From positions 2,480,001 to 2,544,000 of the forward strand of contig NW_027480464.1 in the NCBI RefSeq assembly GCF_051401765.1: a stretch of 64,000 nt of DNA, written 5' to 3'. Positions within the stretch are counted from its first letter, which is position 1. Every line of letters starts with the position of its first letter. The translations under genes and the position numbers were made by a program. Source of the DNA: Calliopsis andreniformis (lineage: Eukaryota; Arthropoda; Insecta; Hymenoptera; Andrenidae). The notes under the pieces were generated by a model. That model ran no database searches. It was not told the origin of the DNA and saw only the letters and a program-made list of their open reading frames with translations. Of this stretch, positions 13,984-26,295 are shown piece by piece.

Positions 13984-14423
13984 CCAATCCTCAATCTTCA
14001 ATACTCTATCCTCAATCCTCAACCCTCAATCGCCAATCTCCAATCCTGAATACTCAATCTTCAATCCTCAGTCCTCAATCCCCAATCCTCAATCCTCAAT
14101 CCTCATTCTTCAATCCTCAATACCCAATCCTCAATCTTCAATCCTCAATCCTCAATCCTCAATTCTCGACCCTCAATTCTCAGTCCTCAGACCTCAAACC
14201 TCAATCCTCAAACCTCAGCCCTCATCCTCAATCCTCAATCCTCAATCCTCAATCCTCAATCCTCAATCCTCAATCCTCATTCCTCAATCCTCAATCTTCA
14301 ATGCTCAATCTTCAATCCTCAATCCTCAATTCTCAATCCTCAATCCTCAATCCTCAATCCTCAGTCCTCAAACCTCAATACTGAATCCCCGATACTGAAT
14401 CCTCAATCTTCAGCCCTCAGTCC

Positions 14424-14563
14424 TCTACAATCAGTTGTCAATCCTCAATCCTCAATAGAATATCATTAGTTCACAGTTTTCATTACTCAATACTCAATCT
14501 GCAATCTTCAAATCTCTATCCACAAACATCAATTCTCATCACTCAACCCTCAACACTCAGTCC
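14424..14563 (+). repeat. Landmark cassette, type I'
   Basis: I' in HOR copy 2, with h7 TTAGTTC, exactly 5,151 bases after 9273. GGATCC follows at 14824. Confidence 0.89.
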
Positions 14564-15569
14564 CCAATCGTCAATATTCAATCCTCAGTCCTCAATCCTC
14601 AATCCACAATCCTCAACGTTCAATCCTCAATACTCAATCTTCAATGATCATTCCTCAATCCTCAATCCTCAATTCTCAATCCTCGATCGTCAATCTTCAA
14701 TCCTCAATCCTCAATCCTCAATCCTCAATCCTCAATCCTCAATCTTCAATCCTCAATACTCAAACTGCAATCCTCAATCCTCAGTCTTCACTCCTCAATT
14801 CTCATTCTTCAATCCTCAATACCGGATCCTCAATCTTCAATCCTCAATCCACAATCCTCAATTCTCAATCCACAATCGTCAATCCTCAGACTTCAAACAC
14901 CAATACTCAACCCTGAGTCCTCGTCCTCAATCCGCAACCCTCAATCCTCAATCCTCAATCTTCAATCATCAATATTCAATCTTCAATCCTCAATCCTCAA
15001 TCCTCAATCCTCAATACTCAATCCACAATCCTCAATTCTCAATCGTCAATGCTCAATACTCAATCGTCAATCCTCAAACCCCAATCCTCAATCTTCAATC
15101 CTCAATCCTCTATCCCCAATCCTCAATCCTCAATCTTCAATCCTCAATACTCAATCTTCAATCCTCAGTCCTCAATACTCAATCCTCAATCCTCAATCCT
15201 CAATCCTCAATCTTCAATCCTCAATACTCAAACTGCAATCCTCAATCCTCAGTCCTCACTCCTCAATCCTCATTCTTCAATCCTCAATACCGAATCCTCA
15301 ATCTTCAATCGTCAATCCTCAATCTTCAATTCTCAATCCTCAATCCTCAATCCTCAGACTTCAAACACAAATACTCAACCCTCAGTCCTCGTCCTCAATC
15401 CACAACCCTCAATCCTCAATCCTCAATCTTCAATCATTAATGTTCAATCTTCAATCTTCAATCCTCAATCCTCAATACTCAGTCCTCAATCCTCAATCTT
15501 CAATCCTCAGTCCTCAAACCTCAATCCTGAATCCTCAATCCTGAATCCTCAATCTTGAGCCCTCAGTCC

Positions 15570-15709
15570 TCTACAATCAGTTGTCAATCCTCAATCCTCA
15601 ATAGAATATCATCAATTCACAGTTTTCATTACTCAATACTCAATCTGCAATCTTCAAATCTCTATCCACAAACATCAATTCTCATCACTCAACCCTCAAC
15701 ACTCAGTCC
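15570..15709 (+). repeat. Landmark cassette, type I
   Basis: Type I at the head of HOR copy 3, exactly 5,151 bases after 10419. Confidence 0.9.
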
Positions 15710-16505
15710 CCAGTCCTCAATATTCAATCCTGAATCCTCAATCCTCAATCCACAATCCTCAACGTTCAATCCTCAATACTCAATCTTCAATGCTCATTCC
15801 TCAATCCTCAATCCTCAATTCTCAATCCTCAATCGTCAATCGTCAATCTTCAATACTCAACCTTCAATCCTCAATCCTCAATCCTCGGTCCTCAATCCTC
15901 AATCGTCAATCTCCAATCCTGAATACTCAATCTTCAATACTCAATCCTCAATCCTCAATCCTCAATCCTCACTCCTCATTCTTCAGTCCTCAATACCCAA
16001 TCCTCAATCTTCAATCCTCAATCCTCAATCCTCAATTCTCAATCCTCAATCCTCAGTCCTCAGTCCTCAAACCTCAATCCTCAACCCACAGCCCTCATCC
16101 TCAATCCTAAATCCTCAATCCTCAATCCTCAATCTTCAACCCTCAATACTCAATCTTCCAACCTCAATCCTCAGTCCACAATCTGCAATCCTCAATGCAC
16201 AATCGGCAATCCTCAATCCTCAGTCCTCAATCCTCAATCCTCAATCCTCAGACCTCAATCCTCAACCGTCAGTCCTCGTCCTCAAACTTCAAACCCCAAT
16301 CCTCAATCCTCAATCTTCAATCATCAATACTCTATCTTCAATCCTCAATCCGCAATCCTCAATCCTCAATCCTCAATCCTCAATATTCAACGCACAACCC
16401 TCAGCCATCAATCCTCAATCCTCAATCCTCAATCCTCAATCCTCAGTCCTCAAACGTCAATCCTGAATCCTCAAACCTGAATCCTCAATCTTCACCCATA
16501 AGTCC

Positions 16506-16645
16506 TCAACAATCAATTGTCAATCCTCAATCCTCAATAGAATATCCTGAATTCACAGTTTTCAATACTCAATCCCCATTCTTCAATTTTCAAATCTCAA
16601 TCCACAAACATCAATCCTCATCACGCAACCCTCAACACTCAGTCC
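16506..16645 (+). repeat. Landmark cassette, type III
   Basis: Type III in HOR copy 3, with h7 TGAATTC, h8 ACAGTTT and h12 TCAATTT, 936 bases after cassette I. Confidence 0.88.
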
Positions 16646-18848
16646 TCAATCTTCAATACACAATTCTCAATCCTCAATCTTCAATCCTCAGTACTCAATC
16701 TTCAACCCTCAATCCTCAATTCTCAATCCTCAATGCTCAATACTCAATCGTCAATCCTCAGTCCTCAATCCCCAATCCTCAATCTTCAATACTCAATCCT
16801 CAATCCTCAATCCTCAATCCTCAATCTTCAATCCTCAATACTCAACCTTCAATCATCAATCCTCAATACTCAATCCTCAATCCTCAATCCTCAATCCTCA
16901 ATCTTCAATCCTCAATACTCAAACTGCAATCCTCAGCCCTCAGTCCTCACTCCTCAATTCTCATTCTTCAATCCTCAATACCGAATCCTCAATCTTCAAT
17001 CCTCAATCCACAATCCTCAATTCTCAATCCACAATTCTCAATCCACAGACTTCAAACACCAATACTCAACCCTCAGTCCTCGTCCTCAATCCGCAACCCT
17101 CAATCCTCAATCCTCAATCGTCAATCATTAATATTCAATCTTCAATTCTCAATCCTCAATCCTCAATCCTCAGCTCTCAACCCTCAATGTTCAATCCTCA
17201 ATACCCAATCCTCAGTCTTCAATCCTCAATCCCCAATCCTCAATCCTCAATCCTCAATTCTCAGTCCTCAATCCTCAATCTTCAATCCTCAATACTCAAT
17301 CTTCAATCCTCAATCCTCAATCCTCAATCTTCGATCCTCAATACTGAATCTTCTATCCTCAATCTCCAATCCTCAATGTTCAATCCGCAATACCCAATCC
17401 TCAACCCTCAACACTCAGTCCCCAATCCTCAATATTCAATCCTCAATCCTCAGTCCTCAATCCACAATCCTCAACGTTCAATGCTCAATACTCAATCTTC
17501 AATGCTCATTCCTCAATCCTCAATCCTCAATTCTCAATCCTCAATCGTCAACCTTCAATCCTCAATACTCAATCTTCAACCCTCAATCCTCAATGTTCAA
17601 TCCTCAATACCCAATCTTCAGTCTTCAATCCTCAATCCTCAATCCTCAATCCTCAATCCTCAATACTCAGTCCTCAATACTCAGGCTTCAATCCTCAATA
17701 CTCAATCTTCAATCCTCAATCCTCAATCCTCAATCCTCAATCTTCAATCCTCAATACTGAATCTTCAATGCTCAATCCTCAATCCTTAATCCTCAATCCT
17801 CAATCCTCAAACACCTATCCTCAACACCCAATCCTCAACCTTCAATCCTCTATGTTCTATCCGCAATACCCAATCCTCAATCTTCAACCCTCAACCCTCA
17901 ATCCTCAATCCCCAATCCTCAATCATCAATCCTCAATCCTCAATATTCAATCCTCAATACTCAACCTGCAATCCTCAGTCCTCAGTCCTCACTCCTCAAT
18001 CCTCATTCTTCAATCCTCAATACCGAATCCTCAATCTTCAATCCTCAATCCTCAGTCCTCAATTCTCAATCCTCAATCCTCAATCCTCAGACTTCAAACA
18101 CCAATACTGAACCCTCAGTCCTCGTCCTCAATCCACAACCCTCAATCCTCGATCCTCAATCTTCAATCATTAATATTCAATCTTCAATCTTCAATCCTCA
18201 ATCCTCAATCCTCAACCCTCAATCCTCAACGTTCAATCCTCAATACCCAATCCTCAGTCTTCCATCCTCAATCCTCAATACTCAATCCTCAATCCTCAAT
18301 ACTCCGTCCTCAATCCTCAATCTTCAATCCTCTATACTCAATCTTCAATCCTCAATCCTCAATCCTTAATCCTCAATCTTCAATCCTCAATACTGAATCT
18401 TCAATCCTCAATCCTCAATCCTCAATCCTCAATCCTCATTCTTCAATCCTCAACACCCAATCCTCAATCTTCAATCCTCAATGTTCAATCCGCCATACCC
18501 AATCCTCAATCTTCAATCCTCAACCCTCAATCCTCAATCCTCAATCCGCAATCCTCAATCTTCAATCCTCAATACTCAATCTTCAATCCTCAATCCTCAA
18601 CCCTCAATCCTCACTCCACATTCCTCAATCCTCAACACCCAATCCTCAATCTTCAATCCTCAATCCTCAGTCCTCAATTCTCAATCCTCAATCCTCAATC
18701 CTCAATCCTCAGACCTCAAACATCAATACTCAACCCTCAGTCCTCGTCCTCAATCCACAACCATCAATCCTCAACACCCAATCCTCAATCTTCAATCCTC
18801 AATCCTCAGTCCTCAATTCTCGATCCTCAATACTCAATCCACAGTCCT

Positions 18849-18885
18849 CAATGTTCAATCCTCAATCCTCAATCCTCAATTCTCG
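18849..18885 (+). other. In-register deletion junction (434 bp, cassette II lost)
   Basis: Left of here, HOR copy 3 matches copy 2 at offset 5,151; right of here, at offset 4,717. The missing 434 bases (62 heptads) contain the II cassette equivalent to 13844-13983. The exact breakpoint is ambiguous because both sides are plain TCAATCC units. Confidence 0.85.
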
Positions 18886-19140
18886 ACCCTCAATTCTCAG
18901 TCCTCAGACCTCAAACCTCAATCCTCAAACCTCAGCCCTCATCCTCAATCCTCAATCCTCAATCCTCAATCCTCAATCCTCAATCCTCAATCCTCATTCC
19001 TCAATCCTCAATCTTCAATGCTCAATCTTCAATCCTCAATCCTCAATTCTCAATCCTCAATCCTCAATCCTCAATCCTCAGTCCTCAAACCTCAATCCTG
19101 AATCCCCGATACTGAATCCTCAATCTTCAGCCCTCAGTCC

Positions 19141-19280
19141 TCTACAATCAGTTGTCAATCCTCAATCCTCAATAGAATATCATTAGTTCACAGTTTTCAT
19201 TACTCAATACTCAATCTGCAATCTTCAAATCTCTATCCACAAACATCAATTCTCATCACTCAACCCTCAACACTCAGTCC
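19141..19280 (+). repeat. Landmark cassette, type I'
   Basis: I' in HOR copy 3, now 1,237 bases before the next type I (1,146 in copies 1 and 2). GGATCC follows at 19541. Confidence 0.89.
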
Positions 19281-20377
19281 CCAATCGTCAATATTCAATC
19301 CTCAGTCCTCAATCCTCAATCCACAATCCTCAACGTTCAATCCTCAATACTCAATCTTCAATGATCATTCCTCAATCCTCAATCCTCAATTCTCAATCCT
19401 CGATCGTCAATCTTCAATCCTCAATCCTCAATACTCAATCCTCAATCCTCAATCCTCAATCTTCAATCCTCAATACTCAAACTGCAATCCTCAATCCTCA
19501 GTCTTCACTCCTCAATTCTCATTCTTCAATCCTCAATACCGGATCCTCAATCTTCAATCCTCAATCCACAATCCTCAATTCTCAATCCACAATCGTCAAT
19601 CCTCAGACTTCAAACACCAATACTCAACCCTGAGTCCTCGTCCTCAATCCGCAACCCTCAATCCTCAATCCTCAATCTTCAATCATCAATATTCAATCTT
19701 CAATCCTCAATCCTCAATCCTCAATCCTCAATACTCAATCCACAATCCTCAATTCTCAATCGTCAATGCTCAATACTCAATCGTCAATCCTCAAACCCCA
19801 ATCCTCAATCTTCAATCCTCAATCCTCAATCCCCAATCCTCAATCCTCAATCTTCAATCCTCAATACTCAATCTTCAATCCTCAGTCCTCAATACTCAAT
19901 CCTCAATCCTCAATCCTCAATCCTCAATCTTCAATCCTCAATACTCAAACTGCAATCCTCAATCCTCAGTCCTCACTCCTCAATCCTCATTCTTCAATCC
20001 TCAATACCGAATCCTCAATCTTCAATCCTCAATCCTCAATCTTCAATTCTCAATCCTCAATCCTCAATCCTCAGACTTCAAACACAAATACTCAACCCTC
20101 AGTCCTCGTCCTCAATCCACAACCCTCAATCCTCAATCCTCAATCTTCAATCATTAATGTTCAATCTTCAATCTTCAATCCTCAATCCTCAATCCTCAAC
20201 CCTCAATCCTCAACGTTCAATCCTCAATACCCAATCCTCAGTCTTCCACCCTCAATCCTCAATACTCAATCCTCAATCCTCAATACTCAGTCCTCAATCC
20301 TCAATCTTCAATCCTCAGTCATCAAACCTCAATCCTGAATCCTCAATCCTGAATCCTCAATCTTGAGCCCTCAGTCC

Positions 20378-20517
20378 TCTACAATCAGTTGTCAATCCTC
20401 AATCCTCAATAGAATATCATCAATTCACAGTTTTCCTTACTCAATACTCAATCTGCAATCTTCAAATCTCTATCCACAAACATCAATTCTCATCACTCAA
20501 CCCTCAACACTCAGTCC
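20378..20517 (+). repeat. Landmark cassette, type I
   Basis: Type I with a private TCCTTAC (h9, others TCATTAC), followed by the CCTGTCC variant in place of CCAGTCC. CCTGTCC is shared with 33154, 35538, 39346 and 43469. Confidence 0.89.
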
Positions 20518-20993
20518 CCTGTCCTCAATATTCAATCCTGAATCCTCAATCCTCAATCCACAATCCTCAACGTTCAATCCTCAATACTCAATCTTCAATG
20601 CTCATTCCTCAATCCTCAATCCTCAATTCTCAATCCTCAATCGTCAATCGTCTATCTTCAATACTCAACCTTCAATCCTCAATCCTCAATCCTCGGTCCT
20701 CAATCCTCAATCGTCAATCTCCAATCCTGAATACTCAATCTTCAATACTCAATCCTCAATCCTCAATCCTCAATCCTCACTCCTCATTCTTCAATCCTCA
20801 ATACCCAATCCTCAATCTTCAATCCTCAATCCTCAATCCTCAATTCTCAATCCTCAATCCTCAGTCCTCAGTCCTCAAACCTCAATCCTCAACCCACAGC
20901 CCTCATCCTCAATCCTAAATCCTCAATCGTCAATCCTCAATCTTCAACCCTCAATACTCAGTCCCCAATCCTCAATATTCAATCCTCAATCCT
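20378..20993 (+). repeat. Truncated start of a HOR unit
   Basis: Begins like the other type I units, with cassette I and its downstream flank to about 20940. It then switches to the TCAGACT TCAAACA hexamer landmark at 20994 instead of continuing toward a type III cassette. The switch lies within otherwise in-register heptads. Confidence 0.75.
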
Positions 20994-21867
20994 CAGACTT
21001 CAAACACCAATACTGAACCCTCAGTTCTCGTCCTCAATCCACAACCCTCAGTCCTCAATCCACAATCCTCAACGGTCAATGCTCAATACTCAATCTTCAA
21101 TGCTCATTACTCAATCCTCAATCCTCAATTCTCAATCCTCAATCGTCAACCTTCAATCCTCAATACTCAATCTTCAATCCTCAATCCTCAATGTTCAATC
21201 CTCAATACCCAATCTTCAGTCTTCAATCCTCAATCCTCAATCCTCAATCCTCAATCCTCAATACTCAGTCCTCAATTCTCAGGCTTCAATCCTCAATACT
21301 CAATCTTCAATCCTCAATCCTCAATCCTCAATCCTCAATCTTCAATCCTCAATACTGAATCTTCAATGCTCAATCCTCAATCCTCAATCCTCAATCCTCA
21401 ATCACCTATCCTCAACACCCAATCCTCAACCTTCAATCCTCTATGTTCAATCCGCAATACCCAATCCTCAATCTTCAACCCTCAACCCTCAATCCTCAAT
21501 CCTCAATCCTCAATCCTCAATCCTCAATCCTCAATATTCAATCCTCAATACTCAATCTGCAATCCTCAATCCTCAATCCCCAATCCTCAATCCTCAATCT
21601 TCAATCCTCAATACTCAATCTTCAATCCTCAGTCCTCAATACTCAATCCTCAATCCTCAATCCTCAATCCTCAATTCTCAGTCCTCAATCCTCAATCTTC
21701 AATCCTCAATACTCAATCTTCAATCCTCAATCCTCAATCCTCAATCTTCAATCCTCAATACTGAATCTTCTATCCTCAATCTCCAATCCTCAATGTTCAA
21801 TCCGCAATACCCAATCCTCAACCCTCAACACTCAGTCCCCAATCCTCAATATTCAATCCTCAATCCT
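20994..21867 (+). repeat. 874-bp tandem repeat, copy 1
   Basis: Starts at a TCAGACT landmark carrying the CCAATAC TGAACCC variant. The same start recurs 874 bases later. Match to copy 2 is close to about 21625, after which the two diverge by local heptad changes. 874 is 125 x 7 minus 1, fitting one hexamer (TCGTCC near 21027) per copy. Confidence 0.82.
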
Positions 21868-22741
21868 CAGACTTCAAACACCAATACTGAACCCTCAGTC
21901 CTCGTCCTCAATCCACAACCCTCAGTCCTCAATCCACAATCCTCAACGGTCAATGCTCAATACTCAATCTTCAATGCTCATTACTCAATCCTCAATCCTC
22001 AATTCTCAATCCTCAATCGTCAACCTTCAATCCTCAATACTCAATCTTCAATCCTCAATCCTCAATGTTCAATCCTCAATACCCAATCTTCAGTCTTCAA
22101 TCCTCAATCCTCAATCCCCAATCCTCAATCCTCAATACTCAGTCCTCAATTCTCAGGCTTCAATCCTCAATACTCAATCTTCAATCCTCAATCCTCAATC
22201 CTCAATCCTCAATCTTCAATCCTCAATACTGAATCTTCAATGCTCAATCCTCAATCCTCAATCCTCAATCCTCAATCACCTATCCTCAACACCCAATCCT
22301 CAACCTTCAATCCTCTATGTTCAATCCGCAATACCCAATCCTCAATCTTCAACCCTCAACCCTCAATCCTCAATCCTCAATCCTCAATCCTCAATCCTCA
22401 ATCCTCAATATTCAATCCTCAATACTCAATCTGCAATCCTCAATCCTCAATCCCCAATCCTCAATCCTCAATCTTCAATCCTCAATACTCAATCTTCAAT
22501 CATCAATCCTCAATCCTCAATCCTCAATCCTCAATCCTCAATCCTCAATCTTCAATCCTCAATACTCAAACTGCAATCCTCAGTCCTCAGTCCTCACTCC
22601 TCAATTCTCATTCTTCAATCCTCAATACCGAATCCTCAATCTTCAATCCTCAATCCACAATCCTCAATTCTCAATCCACAATCCTCAATCCTCAGACTTC
22701 AAACACCAATACTCAACCCTCAGTCCTCGTCCTCAATCCGC
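21868..22741 (+). repeat. 874-bp tandem repeat, copy 2
   Basis: Second copy of the 874-base unit, recognisable through the CACCTAT heptad context at 21401 and 22275 and the CCTCTATGTTC context at 21441 and 22315. After about 22500 it passes into a GCAATCC-rich stretch homologous to 28.3-28.6 kb. Confidence 0.8.
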
Positions 22742-23788
22742 AACCCTCAATCCTCAATCCTCAATCTTCAATCATTAATATTCAATCTTCAATCCTCAAT
22801 CCTCAATCCTCAATCCTCAACTCTCAACCCTCAATGTTCAATCCTCAATACCCAATCCTCAGTCTTCAATCCTCAATCCCCAATCCTCAATCCTCAATCC
22901 TCAATTCTCAGTCCTCAATCCTCAATCTTCAATCCTCAATACTCAATCCTCAATCCTCAATCCTCAATCCTCAATTCTCAGTCCTCAATCCTCAATCTTC
23001 TATCCTCAATACTCAATCTTCAATCCTCAATCCCCAATCCTCAATCCTCAATCCTCAATTCTCAGTCCTCAATCCTCAATCTTCAATCCTCAATACTCAA
23101 TCTTCAATCCTCAATCCTCAATCCTCAATCTTCAATCCTCAATACTGAATCTTCTATCCTCAATCTCCAATCCTCAATGTTCAATCCGCAATACCCAATC
23201 CTCAACCCTCAACACTCAGTCCCCAATCCTCAATATTCAATCCTCAATCCTCAGTCCTCAATCCACAATCCTCAACGTTCAATGCTCAATACTCAATCTT
23301 CAATGCTCATTCCTCAATCCTCAATCCTCAATTCTCAATCCTCAATCGTCAATCGTCAATCTTCAATACTCAACCTTCAATCCTCAATCCCCAATCCTCA
23401 ATCCTCAATCCTCAATTCTCAGTCCTCAATCCTCAATCTTCAATCCTCAATACTCAATCTTCAATCCTCAATCCTCAATCCTCAATCTTCAATCCTCAAT
23501 ACTGAATCTTCTATCCTTAATCTCCAATCCTCAATGTTCAATCCGCAATACCCAATCCTCAACCCTCAACACTCAGTCCCCAATCCTCAATATTCAACCC
23601 TCAGTCCTCGTCCTCAATCCACAACCCTCAATCCTCAATCCTCAATCTTCAATCATTAATGTTCAATCTTCAATCTTCAATCCTCAATCCTCAATACTCA
23701 GTCCTCAATCCTCAATCTTCAATCCTCAGTCCTCAAACCTCAATCCTGAATCCTCAATCCTGAATCCTCAATCTTGAGCCCTCAGTCC
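22742..23788 (+). repeat. Local heptad-block expansion
   Basis: A short word containing TCAATTC TCAGTCC recurs near 22902, 22972, 23056 and 23413. The spacings are 70, 84 and 357 bases, all multiples of 7. A TACTGAAT mark recurs at 23143 and 23500, again 357 apart. The related sites in other units (6.9, 12.1, 17.2 kb) carry one copy. This is a local tandem expansion before the next type I cassette. Confidence 0.75.
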
Positions 23789-23928
23789 TCTACAATCAGT
23801 TGTCAATCCTCAATCCTCAATAGAATATCATCAATTCACAGTTTTCATTACTCAATACTCAATCTGCAATCTTCAAATCTCTATCCACAAACATCAATTC
23901 TCATCACTCAACCCTCAACACTCAGTCC
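23789..23928 (+). repeat. Landmark cassette, type I
   Basis: Type I followed by CCAGTCC, as in the 5.15-kb HOR copies, consistent with this block being copied from them. Confidence 0.9.
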
Positions 23929-24724
23929 CCAGTCCTCAATATTCAATCCTGAATCCTCAATCCTCAATCCACAATCCTCAACGTTCAATCCTCAATACTC
24001 AATCTTCAATGCTCATTCCTCAATCCCCAATCCTCAATTCTCAATCCTCAATCGTCAATCGTCAATCTTCAATACTCAACCTTCAATCCTCAATCCTCAA
24101 TCCTCGGTCCTCAATCCTCAATCGTCAATCTCCAATCCTGAATACTCAATCTTCAATACTCAATCCTCAATCCTCAATCCTCAATCCTCACTCGTCATTC
24201 TTCAGTCCTCAATACCCAATCCTCAATCTTCAATCCTCAATCCTCAATCCTCAATTCTCAATCCTCAATCCTCAGTCCTCAGTCCTCAAACCTCAATCCT
24301 CAACCCACAGCCCTCATCCTCAATCCTAAATCCTCAATCCTCAATCCTCAATCTTCAACCCTCAATACTCAATCTTCAATCCTCAATCCTCAGTCCACAA
24401 TCTGCAATCCTCAATGCACAATCGTCAATCCTCAATCCTCAGTCCTCAATCCTCAATCCTCAATCCTCAGACCTCAATCCTCAACCGTCAGTCCTCGTCC
24501 TCAAACCTCAAACCCCAATCCTCAATCCTCAACCTTCAATCATCAATACTCTATCTTCAATCCTCAATCCGCAATCCTCAATCCTCAATCCTCAATCCTC
24601 AATATTCAACGCACAACCCTCAGCCATCAATCCTCAATCCTCAATCCTCAATCCTCAATCCTCAGTCCTCAAACGTCAATCCTGAATCCTCAAACCTGAA
24701 TCCTCAATCTTCACCAATAAGTCC

Positions 24725-24864
24725 TCAACAATCAATTGTCAATCCTCAATCCTCAATAGAATATCCTGAATTCACAGTTTTCAATACTCAATCCCCATTC
24801 TTCAATTTTCAAATCTCAATCCACAAACATCAATCCTCATCACGCAACCCTCAACACTCAGTCC
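24725..24864 (+). repeat. Landmark cassette, type III
   Basis: Type III, 936 bases after cassette I, offset 8,219 from 16506. Preceded by CCAATAAG rather than CCCATAAG. Confidence 0.88.
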
Positions 24865-26244
24865 TCAATCTTCAATACACAATTCTCAATCCTCAATCTT
24901 CAATCCTCAGTACTCAATCTTCAATCCTCAATCCTCAATTCTCAATCCTCAATGCTCAATACTCAATCGTCAATCCTCAGTCCTCAATCCCCAATCCTCA
25001 ATCTTCAATACTCAATCCTCAATCCTCAATCCTCAATCCTCAATCTTCAATCCTCAATACTCAACCTTCAATCATCAATCCTCAATACTCAATCCTCAAT
25101 CCTCAATCCTCAATCCTCAATCTTCAATCCTCAATACTCAAACTGCAATCCTCAGCCCTCAGTCCTCACTCCTCAATTCTCATTCTTCAATCCTCAATAC
25201 CGAATCCTCAATCTTCAATCCTCAAACCACAATCCTCAATTCTCAATCCACAATTCTCAATCCTCAGACTTCAAACACCAATACTCAACCCTCAGTCCTC
25301 GTCCTCAATCCGCAACCCTCAATCCTCAATCCTCAATCGTCAATCATTAATATTCAATCTTCAATTCTCAATCCTCAATCCTCAATCCTCAGCTCTCAAC
25401 CCTCAATGTTCAATCCTCAATACCCAATCCTCAGTCTTCAATCCTCAATCCCCAATCCTCAATCCTCAATCCTCAATTCTCAGTCCTCAATCCTCAATCT
25501 TCAATCCTCAATACTCAATCTTCAATCCTCAATCCTCAATCCTCAATCTTCAATCCTCAATACTGAATCTTCTATCCTCAATCTCCAATCCTCAATGTTC
25601 AATCCGCAATACCCAATCCTCAACCCTCAACACTCAGTCCCCAATCCTCAATATTCAATCCTCAATCCTCAGTCCTCAATCCACAATCCTCAACGTTCAA
25701 TGCTCAATACTCAATCTTCAATGCTCATTCCTCAATCCTCAATCCTCAATTCTCAATCCTCAATCGTCAACCTTCAATCCTCAATACTCAATCTTCAACC
25801 CTCAATCCTCAATGTTCAATCCTCAATACCCAATCTTCAGTCTTCAATCCTCAATCCTCAATCCTCAATCCTCAATCCTCAATACTCAGTCCTCAATTCT
25901 CAGGCTTCAATCCTCAATACTCAATCTTCAATCCTCAATCCTCAATCCTCAATCCTCAATCTTCAATCCTCAATACTGAATCTTCAATGCTCAATCCTCA
26001 ATCCTTAATCCTCAATCCTCAATCCTCAAACACCTATCCTCAACACCCAATCCTCAACCTTCAATCCTCTATGTTCTATCCGCAATACCCAATCCTCAAT
26101 CTTCAACCCTCAACCCTCAATCCTCAATCCCCAATCCTCAATCATCAATCCTCAATCCTCAATATTCAATCCTCAATACTCAACCTGCAATCCTCAGTCC
26201 TCAGTCCTCACTCCTCAATCCTCATTCTTCAATCCTCAATACAG

Positions 26245-26295
26245 AATCCTCAATCTTCAATCCTCAATCTTCAATCCTCAATCCTCAATCCTCAC
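26245..26295 (+). other. Switch junction from post-III to post-I flank
   Basis: Sequence matching 18010-18040 (offset 8,219) changes to sequence matching the flank after cassette I, as at 20770. The join lies in TCAATCT TCAATCC units and keeps heptad register. Confidence 0.7.

Larger units (their letters stand above)
10419..15569 (+). repeat. 5.15-kb HOR unit, copy 2 (5,151 bp)
   Basis: Carries I (10419), III (11355), II (13844) and I' (14424). Many rare heptads recur exactly 5,151 bases later in copy 3 up to about 18.86 kb, for example the BamHI-type GGATCC at 9673 and 14824 and the TCTATAA or TCTATAC variant near 13180 and 18335. 5,151 is one less than 736 x 7, as expected if the number of 6-base units per copy is 1 modulo 7. 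Confidence 0.92.
15570..20377 (+). repeat. 5.15-kb HOR unit, copy 3 (4,808 bp, cassette II deleted)
   Basis: Carries I (15570), III (16506) and I' (19141), but lacks the II cassette found in copies 1 and 2. The offset to copy 2 drops from 5,151 to 4,717 at about 18.86 kb, a 434-base loss (62 heptads). It then rises to 4,808 by 20.36 kb, a 91-base gain (13 heptads) between I' and the next I. Confidence 0.9.
23789..26260 (+). repeat. Half HOR unit (I-III), copy of 15570-18040
   Basis: Matches copy 3 of the 5.15-kb unit at a constant offset of 8,219, with cassettes I (23789) and III (24725) at the usual 936-base spacing. The match ends near 26255, where the sequence jumps back to the flank that normally lies downstream of cassette I. 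Confidence 0.85.

Noticed and set aside
20994..22741. Promoters or terminators around landmarks, such as TTAATATTCAAT near 22776
   Set aside because: A+T-rich heptad variants occur in many units at fixed places without any associated gene or hairpin.
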